Of a stretch of DNA of 47,007 bases, positions 35,447 through 44,774 are shown piece after piece. The number at the start of each line of letters is the position of its first letter. Position 1 is the stretch's first letter. The stretch covers positions 1 to 47,007 of the forward strand of contig CAMDHO010000012.1 in assembly GCA_945898205.1 (NCBI GenBank), given 5' to 3'. The notes under the pieces are model-generated. The model was given only the letters and a program-made list of their open reading frames with translations, made no database searches and was not told the origin of the DNA. The stretch is from Chlamydia trachomatis. Its GTDB lineage: Bacteria > Chlamydiota > Chlamydiia > Chlamydiales > Rhabdochlamydiaceae. A program made the translations under genes and the position numbers.

Positions 35447-36649
35447 TTAGGAACTAGTAATTGTTTTCTTTTGCTTGTTTTCATAAGAAAGTAAGCAAGC
35501 TAGAATAACAGTTAAAGAAATCAGGCAGATGGCGGTTAAGGGGTATATGGTCGCATTATAAAGGTAGCTTGTTAATCCGACGGTTAAAGCGGCTATAAGT
35601 AATCTAGTACTGGTGAGAAGGCTTGCCATAACGCCTTTAATTTCTGGTAAAAGTTCCATCGCTTCTGGAAAGTAGAGTCCAAAGACCCAATTAGCTCCAA
35701 AAATAAATGGAAGTAAAGATCCTACTAAGAGGTAGGGGTTTTGCGATGCTATGGCACTGGCTGTGATAAAGCTAATAGTTCCAGCAACACATAAAATAAG
35801 TCCTGTTTTTTTTACTCGAAGATTCCCTAATATAAGAAGAGTTTTTTTCAAGAAGAGGCCCGCTATTGTCCAAGTCCCTAGGATTAGCACTTGAAATAGG
35901 GGGGATAGTTTTTTGCTGATTCCAAGTTCAGAGACAAATAAGATAGTCGTATATGATAAAAAGGAAATATAAACAGCAAAGAGAAGACTTGTAGCTATAC
36001 TAATTTTCCAGAAAGAGGGACTGAAAAGAGCCTTTTTAAAGTCTTTAGAGATAGATGGAAGATGAAATGGGAGTCTGTTTTTTAAAGGAAGAGATTCTTT
36101 AAATAGAAGAAGAACAGCGATTAGGCTTAAACAGACGAATACAGTTATAAGTAAAAAATTCGATCGAAATCCATATGTATAATTTAAATAACCTCCAACC
36201 ATAGGAGCCAAGGACATAATAATTGGAATCGCCATGTTGAGATTATTTAAGGCTTGAATTGCTTTTTCTTTTTGAAAGGCATCGAAGATAATGGCCGTGC
36301 CTAATGTAAAGCACCCTCCACTTCCTAGGCCCTGTAAAACCCGACCTAAAATCATTTGTGAAAAATCAGTTCCGAAAAAGGTTAAGAGGCTTCCCAGAAG
36401 GAAAAGAATCAAAGCTATTATAAGAGGCTTTTTTCTTCCAAAGGAGTCTGAAATAGGGCCATAGAATGGGCCTGATAGGCAAATGCCAACAAAGTTCCAT
36501 GTCAAGAGTCCTTGAATAGTGCCTTCTGAAACAGAAAAAGCCTTCATCATATCAGGAAAAGCAGGCAGATAAATATCTGTTTCAATGCAGGCTGCAATGA
36601 AAATAACAATGATAAGAAGCAAATATTTTAATTCTTCTTTGCGATTCAT
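35447..36649 (-). CDS. MFS transporter, Bcr/CflA drug-efflux type
   Basis: About 400 residues with 12 predicted transmembrane helices. ETDIYLPAFPDMMKAFSVSEGTIQ is the characteristic first periplasmic loop of Bcr/CflA transporters, and GPISDSFGRKKPLIIALILF is the MFS loop 2-3 motif. It exports small molecules; the substrate cannot be told. The frame is open to a TTG at 36679, but ATG 36649 (MNRKEELKYLLL) fits the family start. It stands in the same direction as the small membrane protein gene upstream, 68 bases away. Confidence 0.88.
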   Translation of the reverse strand: MNRKEELKYLLLIIVIFIAACIETDIYLPAFPDMMKAFSVSEGTIQGLLTWNFVGICLSGPFYGPISDSFGRKKPLIIALILFLLGSLLTFFGTDFSQMILGRVLQGLGSGGCFTLGTAIIFDAFQKEKAIQALNNLNMAIPIIMSLAPMVGGYLNYTYGFRSNFLLITVFVCLSLIAVLLLFKESLPLKNRLPFHLPSISKDFKKALFSPSFWKISIATSLLFAVYISFLSYTTILFVSELGISKKLSPLFQVLILGTWTIAGLFLKKTLLILGNLRVKKTGLILCVAGTISFITASAIASQNPYLLVGSLLPFIFGANWVFGLYFPEAMELLPEIKGVMASLLTSTRLLIAALTVGLTSYLYNATIYPLTAICLISLTVILACLLSYENKQKKTITSS

Positions 36650-36717
36650 GTAATTGGTTCCATAAAAATAAGAGTCCAAATTTACTTCTTAAATTAATTC
36701 TAAATCAATCTGTATTT

Positions 36718-37050
36718 TTATTTTTTCTTTTGGATGAATAAAATACTGAGTCCTAAAATAAAAAAAATAGCTCCAATAACCTTCAACCACAGAGTAAGTA
36801 TTTCATATTTTTGAATATCGGTTTCCCCTTTGTTGATTTTCTTTTGGAAAGGTTTCGAAAGTTCCTTTCCTATATCCTCTGTAGCGGGAGATAGAGAGAA
36901 GAAAGAATTTTCGCGATCTATATTGGATTGAGCGCTGCTAATTCGCAGCTTTCCCTTGCTAATACTATTTTTAACGTAGCTTGAAGCTCCGATAAACGCT
37001 ATTCCAAGAATTAAAATTGTGATTCCTGATTTTCTCATATTAAAATCCAT
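36718..37050 (-). CDS. Small membrane protein with two transmembrane segments, function unknown
   Basis: 110 residues: an N-terminal hydrophobic segment at about 8-26 (GITILILGIAFIGASSYV), a polar stretch of 55 residues (FFSLSPATEDIGKELSKPFQKK), a C-terminal segment at about 86-107 (LWLKVIGAIFFILGLSILFI) and a QKKK tail. It resembles small DUF3185-like proteins only in general layout. Start could also be the internal ATG (MRKSG) four codons later. Confidence 0.6.
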   Translation of the reverse strand: MDFNMRKSGITILILGIAFIGASSYVKNSISKGKLRISSAQSNIDRENSFFSLSPATEDIGKELSKPFQKKINKGETDIQKYEILTLWLKVIGAIFFILGLSILFIQKKK

Positions 37051-37173
37051 GTGTTTTTTTGTTTAATCTTTTATTTTCACGTTTTCTATTTATATGTAAA
37101 TATATTTTACTGGTAAGCAGTTTTTTTGTTTTTCATTTTTATGAGTCTTCAGCTAGAATATACCATACTTGTC

Positions 37174-37202
37174 TTGACTTGCAGTCGGATATCATCTATA
37201 AA
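37174..37202 (+). promoter_or_regulatory. Near-consensus promoter of the yicC-gmk-metG operon
   Basis: TTGACT (37174-37179) and TATAAA (37197-37202) each match the sigma-70 consensus at 5 of 6 positions, with the ideal 17-base spacing; the start codon lies 32 bases downstream. Confidence 0.75.
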
Positions 37203-37234
37203 TAGTCTCCTCATCAATTTGGTAATGTATTTTT

Positions 37235-38101
37235 ATGATTAAAAGTATGACAGCTTATGGGAGAGCTCTTTCTTCCTCTTCTTTAGGTAAGTGGGTTGTA
37301 GAAATCCATTCCGTAAATAAGAAGGGACTCGATTTTCATATTTTTATGTCTAAGGACTTTCTGCAGTTTGATTTGGCAGTTCGAAAGTGGCTTTCGATAG
37401 CGATTCATAGAGGACAGGTTACGGTAAGAGTTTTTTTTCATTCAGAATTGGCAGTGGGAAGTTTGGATCGCTTAGTTTGTTTAAAAAAAGAGATGGAAAA
37501 AATGGCTTTAGGACTTAATCTTCCTATAGATCAAATTACTCTTCCTTTTTTATATGAAGAAAGTAAAAGTATCCCTACAGACCTAACAGGACAAGAAGAT
37601 CAAATTTTAAATGAGCTCCGCTTTGTAGTAAATGAAGCTCTTCAATCTTTTTTGCGCATGAGAGAAACAGAAGGTCAATCTTTAGTTTTAGCCTTTCAAA
37701 AGCACTTAGAAGTTATAGAAGACCTTTTAAAGCAAGTAGAGGTTAAAGTTCGAGGAATGGAAGACAGGTACAGAAAGAAGATTTTAGATAAGCTACAAGA
37801 TTTCAAAGAGATTTTTTCTGAAGATCGAGACCGAGTGTTAAGGGAAGTATTTTTTTATATAGAAAAGTCAGATGTCACAGAAGAGATTGTTCGTTTGAAA
37901 TCACATATGGATCAGTTTAAATCTCTTTTACTTTCAGATGAAAAATGTGTGGGAAAAGCAATGGATTTCTTAGTTCAAGAAATGGGGCGTGAAATTAATA
38001 CATTATCTTCAAAATCTGATGATTTAATAGTTTCCACCTGTGCATTAAAAATGAAATCAGAGCTTGAAAAGATTCGTGAGCAAGCTCAAAACGTAGAGTA
38101 G
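37235..38101 (+). CDS. YicC-family endoribonuclease
   Basis: 288 residues. MIKSMTAYGRALSSSS is the YicC N-terminal signature, and the C-terminal DUF1732 domain ends with RLKSHMDQFKSLL, VGKAMDFLVQEMGREINTLSSKSDD. E. coli YicC was shown to be an endoribonuclease involved in RNA turnover. YicC next to guanylate kinase is a widespread bacterial gene pair; the gap to gmk is 4 bases. Confidence 0.9.
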   Translation: MIKSMTAYGRALSSSSLGKWVVEIHSVNKKGLDFHIFMSKDFLQFDLAVRKWLSIAIHRGQVTVRVFFHSELAVGSLDRLVCLKKEMEKMALGLNLPIDQITLPFLYEESKSIPTDLTGQEDQILNELRFVVNEALQSFLRMRETEGQSLVLAFQKHLEVIEDLLKQVEVKVRGMEDRYRKKILDKLQDFKEIFSEDRDRVLREVFFYIEKSDVTEEIVRLKSHMDQFKSLLLSDEKCVGKAMDFLVQEMGREINTLSSKSDDLIVSTCALKMKSELEKIREQAQNVE

Positions 38102-38105
38102 AAAA

Positions 38106-38702
38106 ATGGTTGAAAAAGTAATGGGCAACCTTTCTGATGGGCTTCTATTTATTGTTAGTGCTCCTGCAGGAACTGGAAAAACAACATTAGTTAGATTATT
38201 AATAAAAAACTTTCCTTGCCTAGTAGAGAGTGTTTCTTGTACAACCAGGCCTATGCGAGCAGGAGAAGAAGAAGGTCGCGATTATTTCTTCATGACCCAC
38301 GAGGCTTTTGAAGCAAAAAAAAATAGAGGCGATTTTTTAGAGAGTGCAAAAGTATTTGGGCATTGGTATGGGACATCTAAAGACTTTATTAATGTTCAAA
38401 GGAGGAGCGGGAAGCACGTCATTCTTGTGATCGACACTCAAGGAGCTTTGTATTTGCAAACTACAAAAATAAAAGCGAGTTATATTTTTATAGCGCCGCC
38501 TAATTTTGAAGTCTTACAAGAGAGGCTTTTGGCCAGAAAGACAGAAAATGAAGAGGAAAGGAATTTGCGACTTTCTTGGTCTCATAGGGAACTGGATCTT
38601 TCTTTATATTACGATTTTTTTATAGTGAATTCTGAGTTAGAAGTTGCCTATGAAGTTTTAAAGAGCATTTTGATTTCAGAAGAACACCGAGTTAATAATT
38701 AA
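38106..38702 (+). CDS. gmk: Guanylate kinase
   Basis: It phosphorylates GMP to GDP. The P-loop is SAPAGTGKTTLV (about 18-29), and SCTTRPMRAGEEEGRDYFFM is the GMP-binding signature. At 198 residues it is full length, with the lid region in RRSGKHVILVIDTQG. It lies between yicC and the small gene, all in one direction with short gaps. The first eight residues (MVEKVMGN) may be reduced if the second Met is used. Confidence 0.95.
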   Translation: MVEKVMGNLSDGLLFIVSAPAGTGKTTLVRLLIKNFPCLVESVSCTTRPMRAGEEEGRDYFFMTHEAFEAKKNRGDFLESAKVFGHWYGTSKDFINVQRRSGKHVILVIDTQGALYLQTTKIKASYIFIAPPNFEVLQERLLARKTENEEERNLRLSWSHRELDLSLYYDFFIVNSELEVAYEVLKSILISEEHRVNN

Positions 38703-38726
38703 GAGATTACAAATTAAGGGGGAAAT

Positions 38727-38936
38727 ATGGCTACGAAAGAAGCGTTAACACATGAGAGCTTAAGAGGTATTTTTAAAAACAACTTTGAACTAGCTCATTA
38801 TGCTATTCGTTTAGCTCGATATTATGTTCACGCAGGGCATGAAATTTCTTTGGCTCACCTATTTGAACAGATTCGTAAGAATCCCAATCAAAAGTATTTA
38901 GAAGATTTAGAATTAATGGGTAAAGAAGAGTCATAG
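38727..38936 (+). CDS. Small conserved chlamydial protein in the gmk-metG interval, RNA polymerase omega candidate
   Basis: 69 residues, with GGGGG-type RBS 7 bases before the ATG. The stretch FKNNFELAHYAIRLARYYVHAG (16-37) parallels the conserved part of omega (N-R-F-x-L-x-x-x-A-x-R-R-A-R), and rpoZ often follows gmk. A small protein at this place is also known between gmk and metG in pathogenic chlamydiae. The similarity is short, so omega is only a hypothesis. Confidence 0.6.
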   Translation: MATKEALTHESLRGIFKNNFELAHYAIRLARYYVHAGHEISLAHLFEQIRKNPNQKYLEDLELMGKEES

Positions 38937-38946
38937 TCATAAAATC

Positions 38947-40983
38947 ATGAAAGAAAAGATCTTAATTACTTCTGCGCTCCCGTATGCTAATGGGCCGATA
39001 CACTTCGGTCATATAGCAGGCGCTTTTCTTCCAGCCGATTGTTTTGCAAGATTTAAAAGATTGCAAGGTTCTGATGTGCTTTACCTTTCAGGTTCTGATG
39101 AGTATGGGGTAGCTATCACAATGAGTGCAGAAAAGGCAAGCAGAACGCCCCGGCAGCAGGTGGATCTTTTCCATGGAGTTAATGAAGAATTGTTGTCTCG
39201 TTTAAATATTTCGTTTGATCATTTTTCCCGAACGACTTGGGAAGGTCATAATGAAACGGTTCAACAGTTTTTTTTAGATCTGTTAAAAAATGGACATATT
39301 GAAGAAAAAGTGACAAAACAGCTTTTTTCAGAAAAGGAAAATCGATTTTTAGCAGATCGGTATGTTCAAGGCACTTGTCCTAAATGTGCTTTTAATAAGG
39401 CGCGGGGAGATGAGTGTCAATCGTGTGGGGCAAGTTATGAAGCTACAGATCTGTTAAATCCAACTTCAAAAGATTCAGGGTCTCCATTAGTCTTAAAAGA
39501 TACGAAACACTGGTTTTTGAGATTTGATCATTTTAAAAATGAATTAGAAGCTTGGATCCAAGCAAAAAAATGGAAGTCGAATGTTTTTAATTTTGCCTTG
39601 GGATACATCAAAGAATTAAAGCCAAGAGCGATTACAAGAGATTCTAAATGGGGAATTCCAGTTCCTTTAGATGGAGCTGAGGGTAAAGTTCTATATGTTT
39701 GGTTTGATGCTCCGATTGGATATATTTCTGCAGCAAAAGAGTGGGCTAAGCTGAAAGGCGATCCAAATCTTTGGAAGAAATATTGGCTAGATGATAAAAC
39801 AAAATATGTAGAATTTATCGGCAAAGATAATATTCCTTTTCATGCCGTATTTTTTCCTGCAATGATCATGGGTCAAGATATTCCGTACAAGCTTGTTGAT
39901 GAATTACCAGCAAATGAATTTTATAATTTAGAAGGACGTCAGTTTAGCAAGTCAGATGGTTGGTATATCGATGTGGATTCTTTTTTCACGCACTTTCAGA
40001 CGGATCAAATTCGCTATGCTATTGCTTCAAACGCTCCTGAAACGCAAGATTCAGAATTTACATGGAAAGACTTTCAAGCTAGATCTAATGCGGATCTTGT
40101 TGGAAAGTATGGGAATTTTATCAATAGAGTTCTTGTTTTTATTCAACAAAAGGCTGGAGGGAAAGTTCCTTCGCTAACAAATCCTAAAGAAATTGATTTA
40201 GAATTTCAAAAGAAAATTCAATCCATTACTCAAGAATGTGCAGAGGCCTATGATGCCTTTCACTTGAGAAAAGCATGTCAACATATTATGGAACTAGCTC
40301 AAGCTGGAAATATATATTTTGACAGTAAAAAACCTTGGCATGCTGCAAAAGATCCTTTGCTACTAGATGACATGAATAACACCTTGCGCAGTTGTTTAGA
40401 TTGTATTCAGCTTCTTGCCTTAGTTTCCTATCCGGTTATACCCTCTACTGTAGAAAAGATCGAACTCCTTTTAGGCTTTTCAAAAGACGCCTTTATAGGC
40501 CTTGGATGGCAAGCTATTACAAAATTGCCTTTAAAAGAAGGCTCTATTTTACCTGAGCCTAAGATATTATTTCAAAAGGTAGAAGATGAGGTAATTGCTC
40601 CTTACATAGAGCAACTTTATTCAAAGAAACCTCAGATAGTAGAGCATAAAGAGTTAAAAGAGACAATTTCTATTGAAGATGTTAAAAAAATAGATCTTCG
40701 CATAGGTACGATTCTTACGGTAGAGCGCGTAACGAAAAGTAAGAAGCTTTTAAAGCTTTCAGTCGACATCGGCCTTGAAAAAAGGACGATTGTTGCAGGG
40801 ATCGGAGAAGATATGAAAGAGATCGATTCTTTGATTGGCCGTAAAGTGATTATAGTGGCAAATCTTCAGCCCGCTTCTTTATGTGGTGTGGAAAGTCAAG
40901 GGATGTTACTGGCAGCTAAAGGACAAGAGGGCTTTGAGCTTCCTCTATTTTCTTTAAGTCATCCTGGAGATCCCGTCGCTTAA
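38947..40983 (+). CDS. metG: Methionyl-tRNA synthetase with C-terminal tRNA-binding domain
   Basis: 678 residues. The class I motifs are present: ALPYANGPIHFGH (about 10-22, HIGH type) and FSKSDG (KMSKS type; here with S in place of the first K-M). The connective zinc-binding knuckle is CPKCAFNKARGDECQSCG (four Cys). The anticodon-binding helix bundle follows and the C-terminal 110 residues (VKKIDLRIGTILTVERVTKSKKLLKLSVDIG) form an OB-fold EMAP/Trbp111 domain used for dimerisation and tRNA binding. It is the last gene of the operon. Confidence 0.95.
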   Translation: MKEKILITSALPYANGPIHFGHIAGAFLPADCFARFKRLQGSDVLYLSGSDEYGVAITMSAEKASRTPRQQVDLFHGVNEELLSRLNISFDHFSRTTWEGHNETVQQFFLDLLKNGHIEEKVTKQLFSEKENRFLADRYVQGTCPKCAFNKARGDECQSCGASYEATDLLNPTSKDSGSPLVLKDTKHWFLRFDHFKNELEAWIQAKKWKSNVFNFALGYIKELKPRAITRDSKWGIPVPLDGAEGKVLYVWFDAPIGYISAAKEWAKLKGDPNLWKKYWLDDKTKYVEFIGKDNIPFHAVFFPAMIMGQDIPYKLVDELPANEFYNLEGRQFSKSDGWYIDVDSFFTHFQTDQIRYAIASNAPETQDSEFTWKDFQARSNADLVGKYGNFINRVLVFIQQKAGGKVPSLTNPKEIDLEFQKKIQSITQECAEAYDAFHLRKACQHIMELAQAGNIYFDSKKPWHAAKDPLLLDDMNNTLRSCLDCIQLLALVSYPVIPSTVEKIELLLGFSKDAFIGLGWQAITKLPLKEGSILPEPKILFQKVEDEVIAPYIEQLYSKKPQIVEHKELKETISIEDVKKIDLRIGTILTVERVTKSKKLLKLSVDIGLEKRTIVAGIGEDMKEIDSLIGRKVIIVANLQPASLCGVESQGMLLAAKGQEGFELPLFSLSHPGDPVA

Positions 40984-41011
40984 AGTTTTAGAGGGTATTT
41001 CCCTGCCGCTC

Positions 41012-41311
41012 TTAGAGTTTGTGGAATTTGGCAAGTTGAATAGCCGATATGTAATATTCTGTAGGTTGTTCTCTGAAGTTGTTTGTAAGTTGTAAAATGC
41101 AGTCATTGGCTAGATTTACTGGCTCAATTTATGCCTCTTTTAAGGATTGGGCAAATGGGGGATTCAGAGCTTCCTGTAGCTTCCAGTGCCTAGTTAAAGA
41201 GCCTGAGCAAGCATCCTTTGAATTTTGTGCCATATTGAATTGGGCTTTAAGAGACCAAGAACTATTAGGCGTAGATTTTATTCTATTTCCGCTTCTTTTT
41301 TTATGAATCAC
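41012..41311 (-). pseudogene. Possible decayed gene of unknown family
   Basis: From GTG 41311 a frame of 99 codons runs to TAA 41012-41014, interrupted once by TAA at 41129-41131 (SLKEA, stop, IEPVNLANDCILQLTNNF). The part after the stop reads like ordinary protein (REQPTEYYISAIQLAKFHKL). No family was recognised. The rest of 40984-41532 shows no gene. Confidence 0.3.
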
Positions 41312-41532
41312 AACTTAATTGCAATTGCATGCTGAATGTTTCTTGCACCTTTAGAAAAAATATTTAACGAATTTTTTCGAAAGTGCTTTGTATGTCAAGA
41401 GCACAGTCGACACAAGCAGGTTGCGCTGCCGACAAAAAGTTGGACAAGTGTCAGTGACTCCGTTTCCTAGTGGAAGTGGAGAGAGGGATACTTTTGAGTG
41501 TTCTGGAGATCGAGGAACAGATCCTGGGAGTG

Positions 41533-43254
41533 TAACCTAATTTCCCGCTAGTTTTGTAACTAGGTCTGTCGCAATCCTTTTAAAAAAAGTGCGTTACGCT
41601 TATTTTGCCCTATCTTTTTTTGTTGTTCATAGCTGCAATTGTAGCTATGAACAGTAAGGAATAGCTTATGTCGAGTCGCGTTAATCATGTGAATAAAGCT
41701 ACTGGTGTTACCTATGTATATGAGTCGGTCTCATACTGGGATAAAGAAAAGAAGCAGTCTCGCAATAAGCAAGTGTGTATAGGCAAACTTGATCCGGTCA
41801 CTGGAAAACTCATTCCATCTAAACGTTTGAAGCCTGAACTAGCCTTCGTTAAAGATTTAGTAATCACAGCTTCTGCCGAAATTGTTGGACCTTCGATTAT
41901 TCTAGATGCGATTACCGAACAACTAGACCTGAGAAAACTATTAAAATCTTGTTTCCCTGAAGAGTATAGTCAAATTCAGGCGATGGCTTATTATCTAGTT
42001 TCCCATGGGGGCCCTCTAAGTTATTGTGGGACATGGTGCAAGAGCCATGCCCATTCTATTGAAAATCTAACTAGTCAACCTATTAGCGAAATCCTTGGAT
42101 CAATTAGTATTGATAAAAAACAAACCTTTTTTACTAAGTGGATGGATAAAGTCTGGGAGGATGATTATCTCTGTTACGACATTACTTCCTTTTCTTCATA
42201 CTCAGAACTCAATGAATACATCAAGTATGGTCATAATCGAGACTTAGATAAGTTGCCACAGCTAAATCTTGCTATACTTTTCGGCCAAAAAGGGCGATTA
42301 CCGGTATGTTTTGAACGGGCTCCTGGAAATATCACCGATGTAACCACACTACATAATCTTTTGAAGACCTTTAAAGCTTTAGATACAAAGACCCTTCACT
42401 ACGTCATGGATAAGGGATTCTACAGCAAAAAGAATATTGATGAACTACTTGCATCTAGAGATAAATTCATTTTATCAGTTCCTCTGAATAACAAATGGGT
42501 ACAGCATGCAATTGATGATATTTATGAGGTTATCCATGGACCTGAAGGATATCAAAAGCTTGATGATGAGATACTTTACGTTCACTCTCGTCTATATCCA
42601 TGGGGAAAAGATAATCGGCGCTGCTACCTACATCTATATTACAACGCTCACGCGAGAGCTGATGCCGTTGACAAGTTTACCGAAGAGCTGGTTGAGTATA
42701 AAAAAGAGTTGGAGTCTGGAAAACTGATTAATGCGCACCAAGAAGCTTATGAAACATTTTTTGTGGTAAAAATCACGGCTAAGAAAGGGGCTCAAGTCTC
42801 TTATAATACGCCGGCTGTAAATCAATACATCAAACGTTACGCCGGATTTCAAGCGCTGTTAGCTAATGGCATCAAAAATCCGGTAGAAGCATTGCAAATC
42901 TATCGAGACAAAGATGTGGTAGAAAAATGCTTCGACGATCTAAAAAATCTGTTAGATATGAAGAGACTGCGCATGCATAGCTCAGCAACTGTTGATGGCA
43001 GGCTTTTCGTTCAATTCATTGCTCTTATCTATATAAGCGCTCTGCGCAGAGAGATGAGAAAGTCTGGTCTTATTAAACGATATACTGTTCGAGAGCTTCT
43101 GCAAGAGATGGAAACTCTGACGAAAATAAAGTATTCTGGCAAGTACGGACATATCCTCACCGAAGAGACAAAACCACAGCGAGAAATTTTAGAAGGACTG
43201 AGCATCATACTTCCTAGTAAAACCTAGCTACAAAACTTCTGGGAAATTAGGTTA
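41533..43254 (+). mobile_element. IS1634-family insertion sequence, apparently complete (1.72 kb)
   Basis: The ends are 32-base inverted repeats at 41533-41564 (TAACCTAATTTCCCGCTAG...) and 43223-43254, differing at a few internal positions; the first 14 bases, TAACCTAATTTCCC, are identical. Between them lies one intact transposase gene. A 11-bp hairpin (41624-41634 with 41643-41653) stands just before the ribosome binding site, a device that in other IS elements limits translation from read-through transcripts. On the right it is inserted into another IS1634-like element. No clear target duplication is seen. Confidence 0.85.
41668..43227 (+). CDS. IS1634-family transposase
   Basis: 519 residues with no interruption. 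The N-terminal domain (YVYESVSYWDKEKKQSRNKQVCIGKLDPVTGKLIP) is the marker of this family. The DDE catalytic domain has the first Asp in CYDITSFSS, the second in HYVMDKGFYSKKNID, and the Glu in RDKDVVEKCFDDLKNLLDMKRLRMHSS. AAGGA lies 8 bases before the ATG. As frame, ends and motifs are intact, this is the one element in the window that may still move. Confidence 0.9.
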   Translation: MSSRVNHVNKATGVTYVYESVSYWDKEKKQSRNKQVCIGKLDPVTGKLIPSKRLKPELAFVKDLVITASAEIVGPSIILDAITEQLDLRKLLKSCFPEEYSQIQAMAYYLVSHGGPLSYCGTWCKSHAHSIENLTSQPISEILGSISIDKKQTFFTKWMDKVWEDDYLCYDITSFSSYSELNEYIKYGHNRDLDKLPQLNLAILFGQKGRLPVCFERAPGNITDVTTLHNLLKTFKALDTKTLHYVMDKGFYSKKNIDELLASRDKFILSVPLNNKWVQHAIDDIYEVIHGPEGYQKLDDEILYVHSRLYPWGKDNRRCYLHLYYNAHARADAVDKFTEELVEYKKELESGKLINAHQEAYETFFVVKITAKKGAQVSYNTPAVNQYIKRYAGFQALLANGIKNPVEALQIYRDKDVVEKCFDDLKNLLDMKRLRMHSSATVDGRLFVQFIALIYISALRREMRKSGLIKRYTVRELLQEMETLTKIKYSGKYGHILTEETKPQREILEGLSIILPSKT

Positions 43255-43645
43255 TCACTAATTCAATAAATGCTCCAACACCAAAACTTTTAGTAGACAG
43301 TTCCCTTAGTTGAAGTACCTGTTGAGTTTTGCTGCCAGATGGTATAAACCCCTTATCTTCCGTAATTCGACCTAAGATTTTTCCAGAAATTTTTTGAGCT
43401 CTCTTCTTCTCCTTATTCCATTTGCTAGAGACCTCGTACAGGTAATAACGACTCTTTATAAGACGAAGTTCTGTAGCTGGTTTTTTATGTTTTAAAGCCC
43501 ACTCAGGATGTTTTATTGCCATAGTATCTAACCTTAAATATTACGCATCTTTACGTAATATGAATATGACATAAAAAAACCGATAAACGCAAGAGAATCA
43601 TGCGTTTATCGGTAAAATATTACGTAACTTTTGCCGGAGTTAGGG
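43255..43645 (-). mobile_element. Left-end remnant of a second IS1634-like element
   Basis: It consists of a terminal repeat (CCCTAACTCCGGCAAAAG on the minus strand, 43645 downward), a leader with a terminator hairpin, and the first 90 or so codons of a transposase (ATG at 43522: MAIKHPEWALKHKKPATELR, YYLYEVSSKWNKEKKRAQKISGKILGRITEDKGFIPSG). The gene is cut at 43254 by the complete IS1634 element; its remaining part was not found on the other side. The same terminal repeat occurs alone at 23549-23572. Confidence 0.75.
43572..43613 (-). terminator. Terminator inside the leader of the IS1634-like remnant
   Basis: On the minus strand ACCGATAAACGCA (43613-43601) and TGCGTTTATCGGT (43591-43579) form a perfect 13-bp stem with a 9-base loop, followed by six T. 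It faces transcription that enters the element from outside, before the transposase start at 43522. Confidence 0.85.
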
Positions 43646-44241
43646 ATAAATGATATGGAGAAATTGCTCTTTGGAGATCTTTAAAGTGATATGTCGACCG
43701 ATGTAAAGGCCTATGACCATAGATGAGAGGCCTATGAGTGCCGTGAGGAATGCGTATTCTCCGGCATCCGTACCATAGGATAGATAGCATAGAGAAATCC
43801 TCCGCTGCCGAAGAGCGCTCTAAAAACACTTCCGATGAGCCCAATTGGAATAGAGGCGACTTTACTGAAAGAAGGTGTCTTTTTATATCCACTAAGAGCG
43901 TAGATAGAGTATGCGATGACAAAAAAACCAAGCATGAGCAAGAGAATGTCTGGATGCGAATAGAGGAGGATAGCTACGCCGACCAGACTTCCAATGATCA
44001 TGAGAGGAACTAGGCTTTTTAGTTCAGACCAATTAACGCCCCTGCGGTCATGCAGGAATGTGATGAGAGCAGCAGCGAAGTCTAAAAGAGCAAGTAAAGG
44101 AATTACCTTAGCAACCGGCATGTAGAAGGTCAGCAGGGGAGCCGCAATAAGTGCCGTGCCGAATCCAGCAATGCCAAAGACGATATAAGCACTTAGAAGA
44201 ATCAGTAAGGGAACTAAGAGTTCATTTGAAGGAATAAGCAT
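43646..44241 (-). pseudogene. TauE/SafE-family (TSUP) permease, truncated by IS and frameshifted
   Basis: Codons from ATG 44241 give four or five membrane helices (LVPLLILLSAYIVFGIAGFGTALIAAPLL; LLALLDFAAALITFL; LVPLMIIGSLVGVAILLY), typical of TSUP anion or sulfite exporters. At about 43774 a one-base shift breaks the frame: SGGFLYAIY should continue with YGTDAGEYAFLTALIGLSSM, and GLYIGRHITLKISKEQF follows to a TAA formed by the first bases of the IS end (CCCTAA). So the 3' end was replaced by the insertion. Confidence 0.8.
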
Positions 44242-44386
44242 AACAGGAATATTGCAAAATTAAAGCTTAAATTCAAGGTTGTAAAAAAGACAATGATGTT
44301 TTCCTGTCCGTAACCCCAGTTCCAGCATCCGCAAGATTTTTTAATCATGGTTTTTGCGGCTTTTTTCTTCGATATTTTGATTTTAT

Positions 44387-44770
44387 TCAGCCTAAACTTT
44401 TAGAAAGAAATTCTGCAATTTGATCTTTTTTACATTGACCTTGTGCTACAGATCGGACCAAATTTTCTAATTCATCTGGATCGAAATCAATGTCGCAATC
44501 ATTCATTGCTAAAAAAGCCAAGGCAGAAACTACAGCAACTCTTTTATTTCCATCGAGAAATGGGTGGTTTTGACAGACATGAAAAAGATAAGCTGCAGCT
44601 TTGTCAACGATTGTATTGTGCAAGTATTGGCCTCCAAAACCGCTTTGAGGTTGAGCTATTGCCGAAAGAAGTAGGTTTTCGTCTCTAAGACCATTTTTTC
44701 CTCCATACCGCTTAATTTGATCGATATGGATGGAAATCACGTCTTCATACGTTAAAAAATACAATTCCAT
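44387..44770 (-). CDS. doc: Doc-type toxin (Fic fold, death-on-curing family)
   Basis: A 127-residue protein. It opens with YFLTYEDVISIHIDQIKRYGG, as Doc proteins do, has the helix GGQYLHNTIVDKAAAYLFHVCQ, and carries the active-site loop HPFLDGNKRVAVVSALAFL, that is HxFxxGNKR with all residues needed. Doc of phage P1 phosphorylates EF-Tu using this fold. The gene starts 4 bases after the stop of its AbrB-type partner. Intact, with normal length, so a functional toxin-antitoxin pair is likely. Confidence 0.9.
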   Translation of the reverse strand: MELYFLTYEDVISIHIDQIKRYGGKNGLRDENLLLSAIAQPQSGFGGQYLHNTIVDKAAAYLFHVCQNHPFLDGNKRVAVVSALAFLAMNDCDIDFDPDELENLVRSVAQGQCKKDQIAEFLSKSLG

Positions 44771-44774
44771 TTCA

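Noticed and set aside
41079-41306. 75-codon plus-strand frame downstream of metG
   Set aside because: No family and no ribosome binding site; the opposite strand has a longer, though interrupted, frame.
42506-42852. Small frames on both strands within the IS1634 transposase
   Set aside because: Shadows of the intact transposase gene.
43620-43931. 103-codon minus-strand frame at the permease end
   Set aside because: It is the wrong frame of the frameshifted TSUP gene (WYGCRRIRIPHGTHRPL) and mixes IS and permease sequence.
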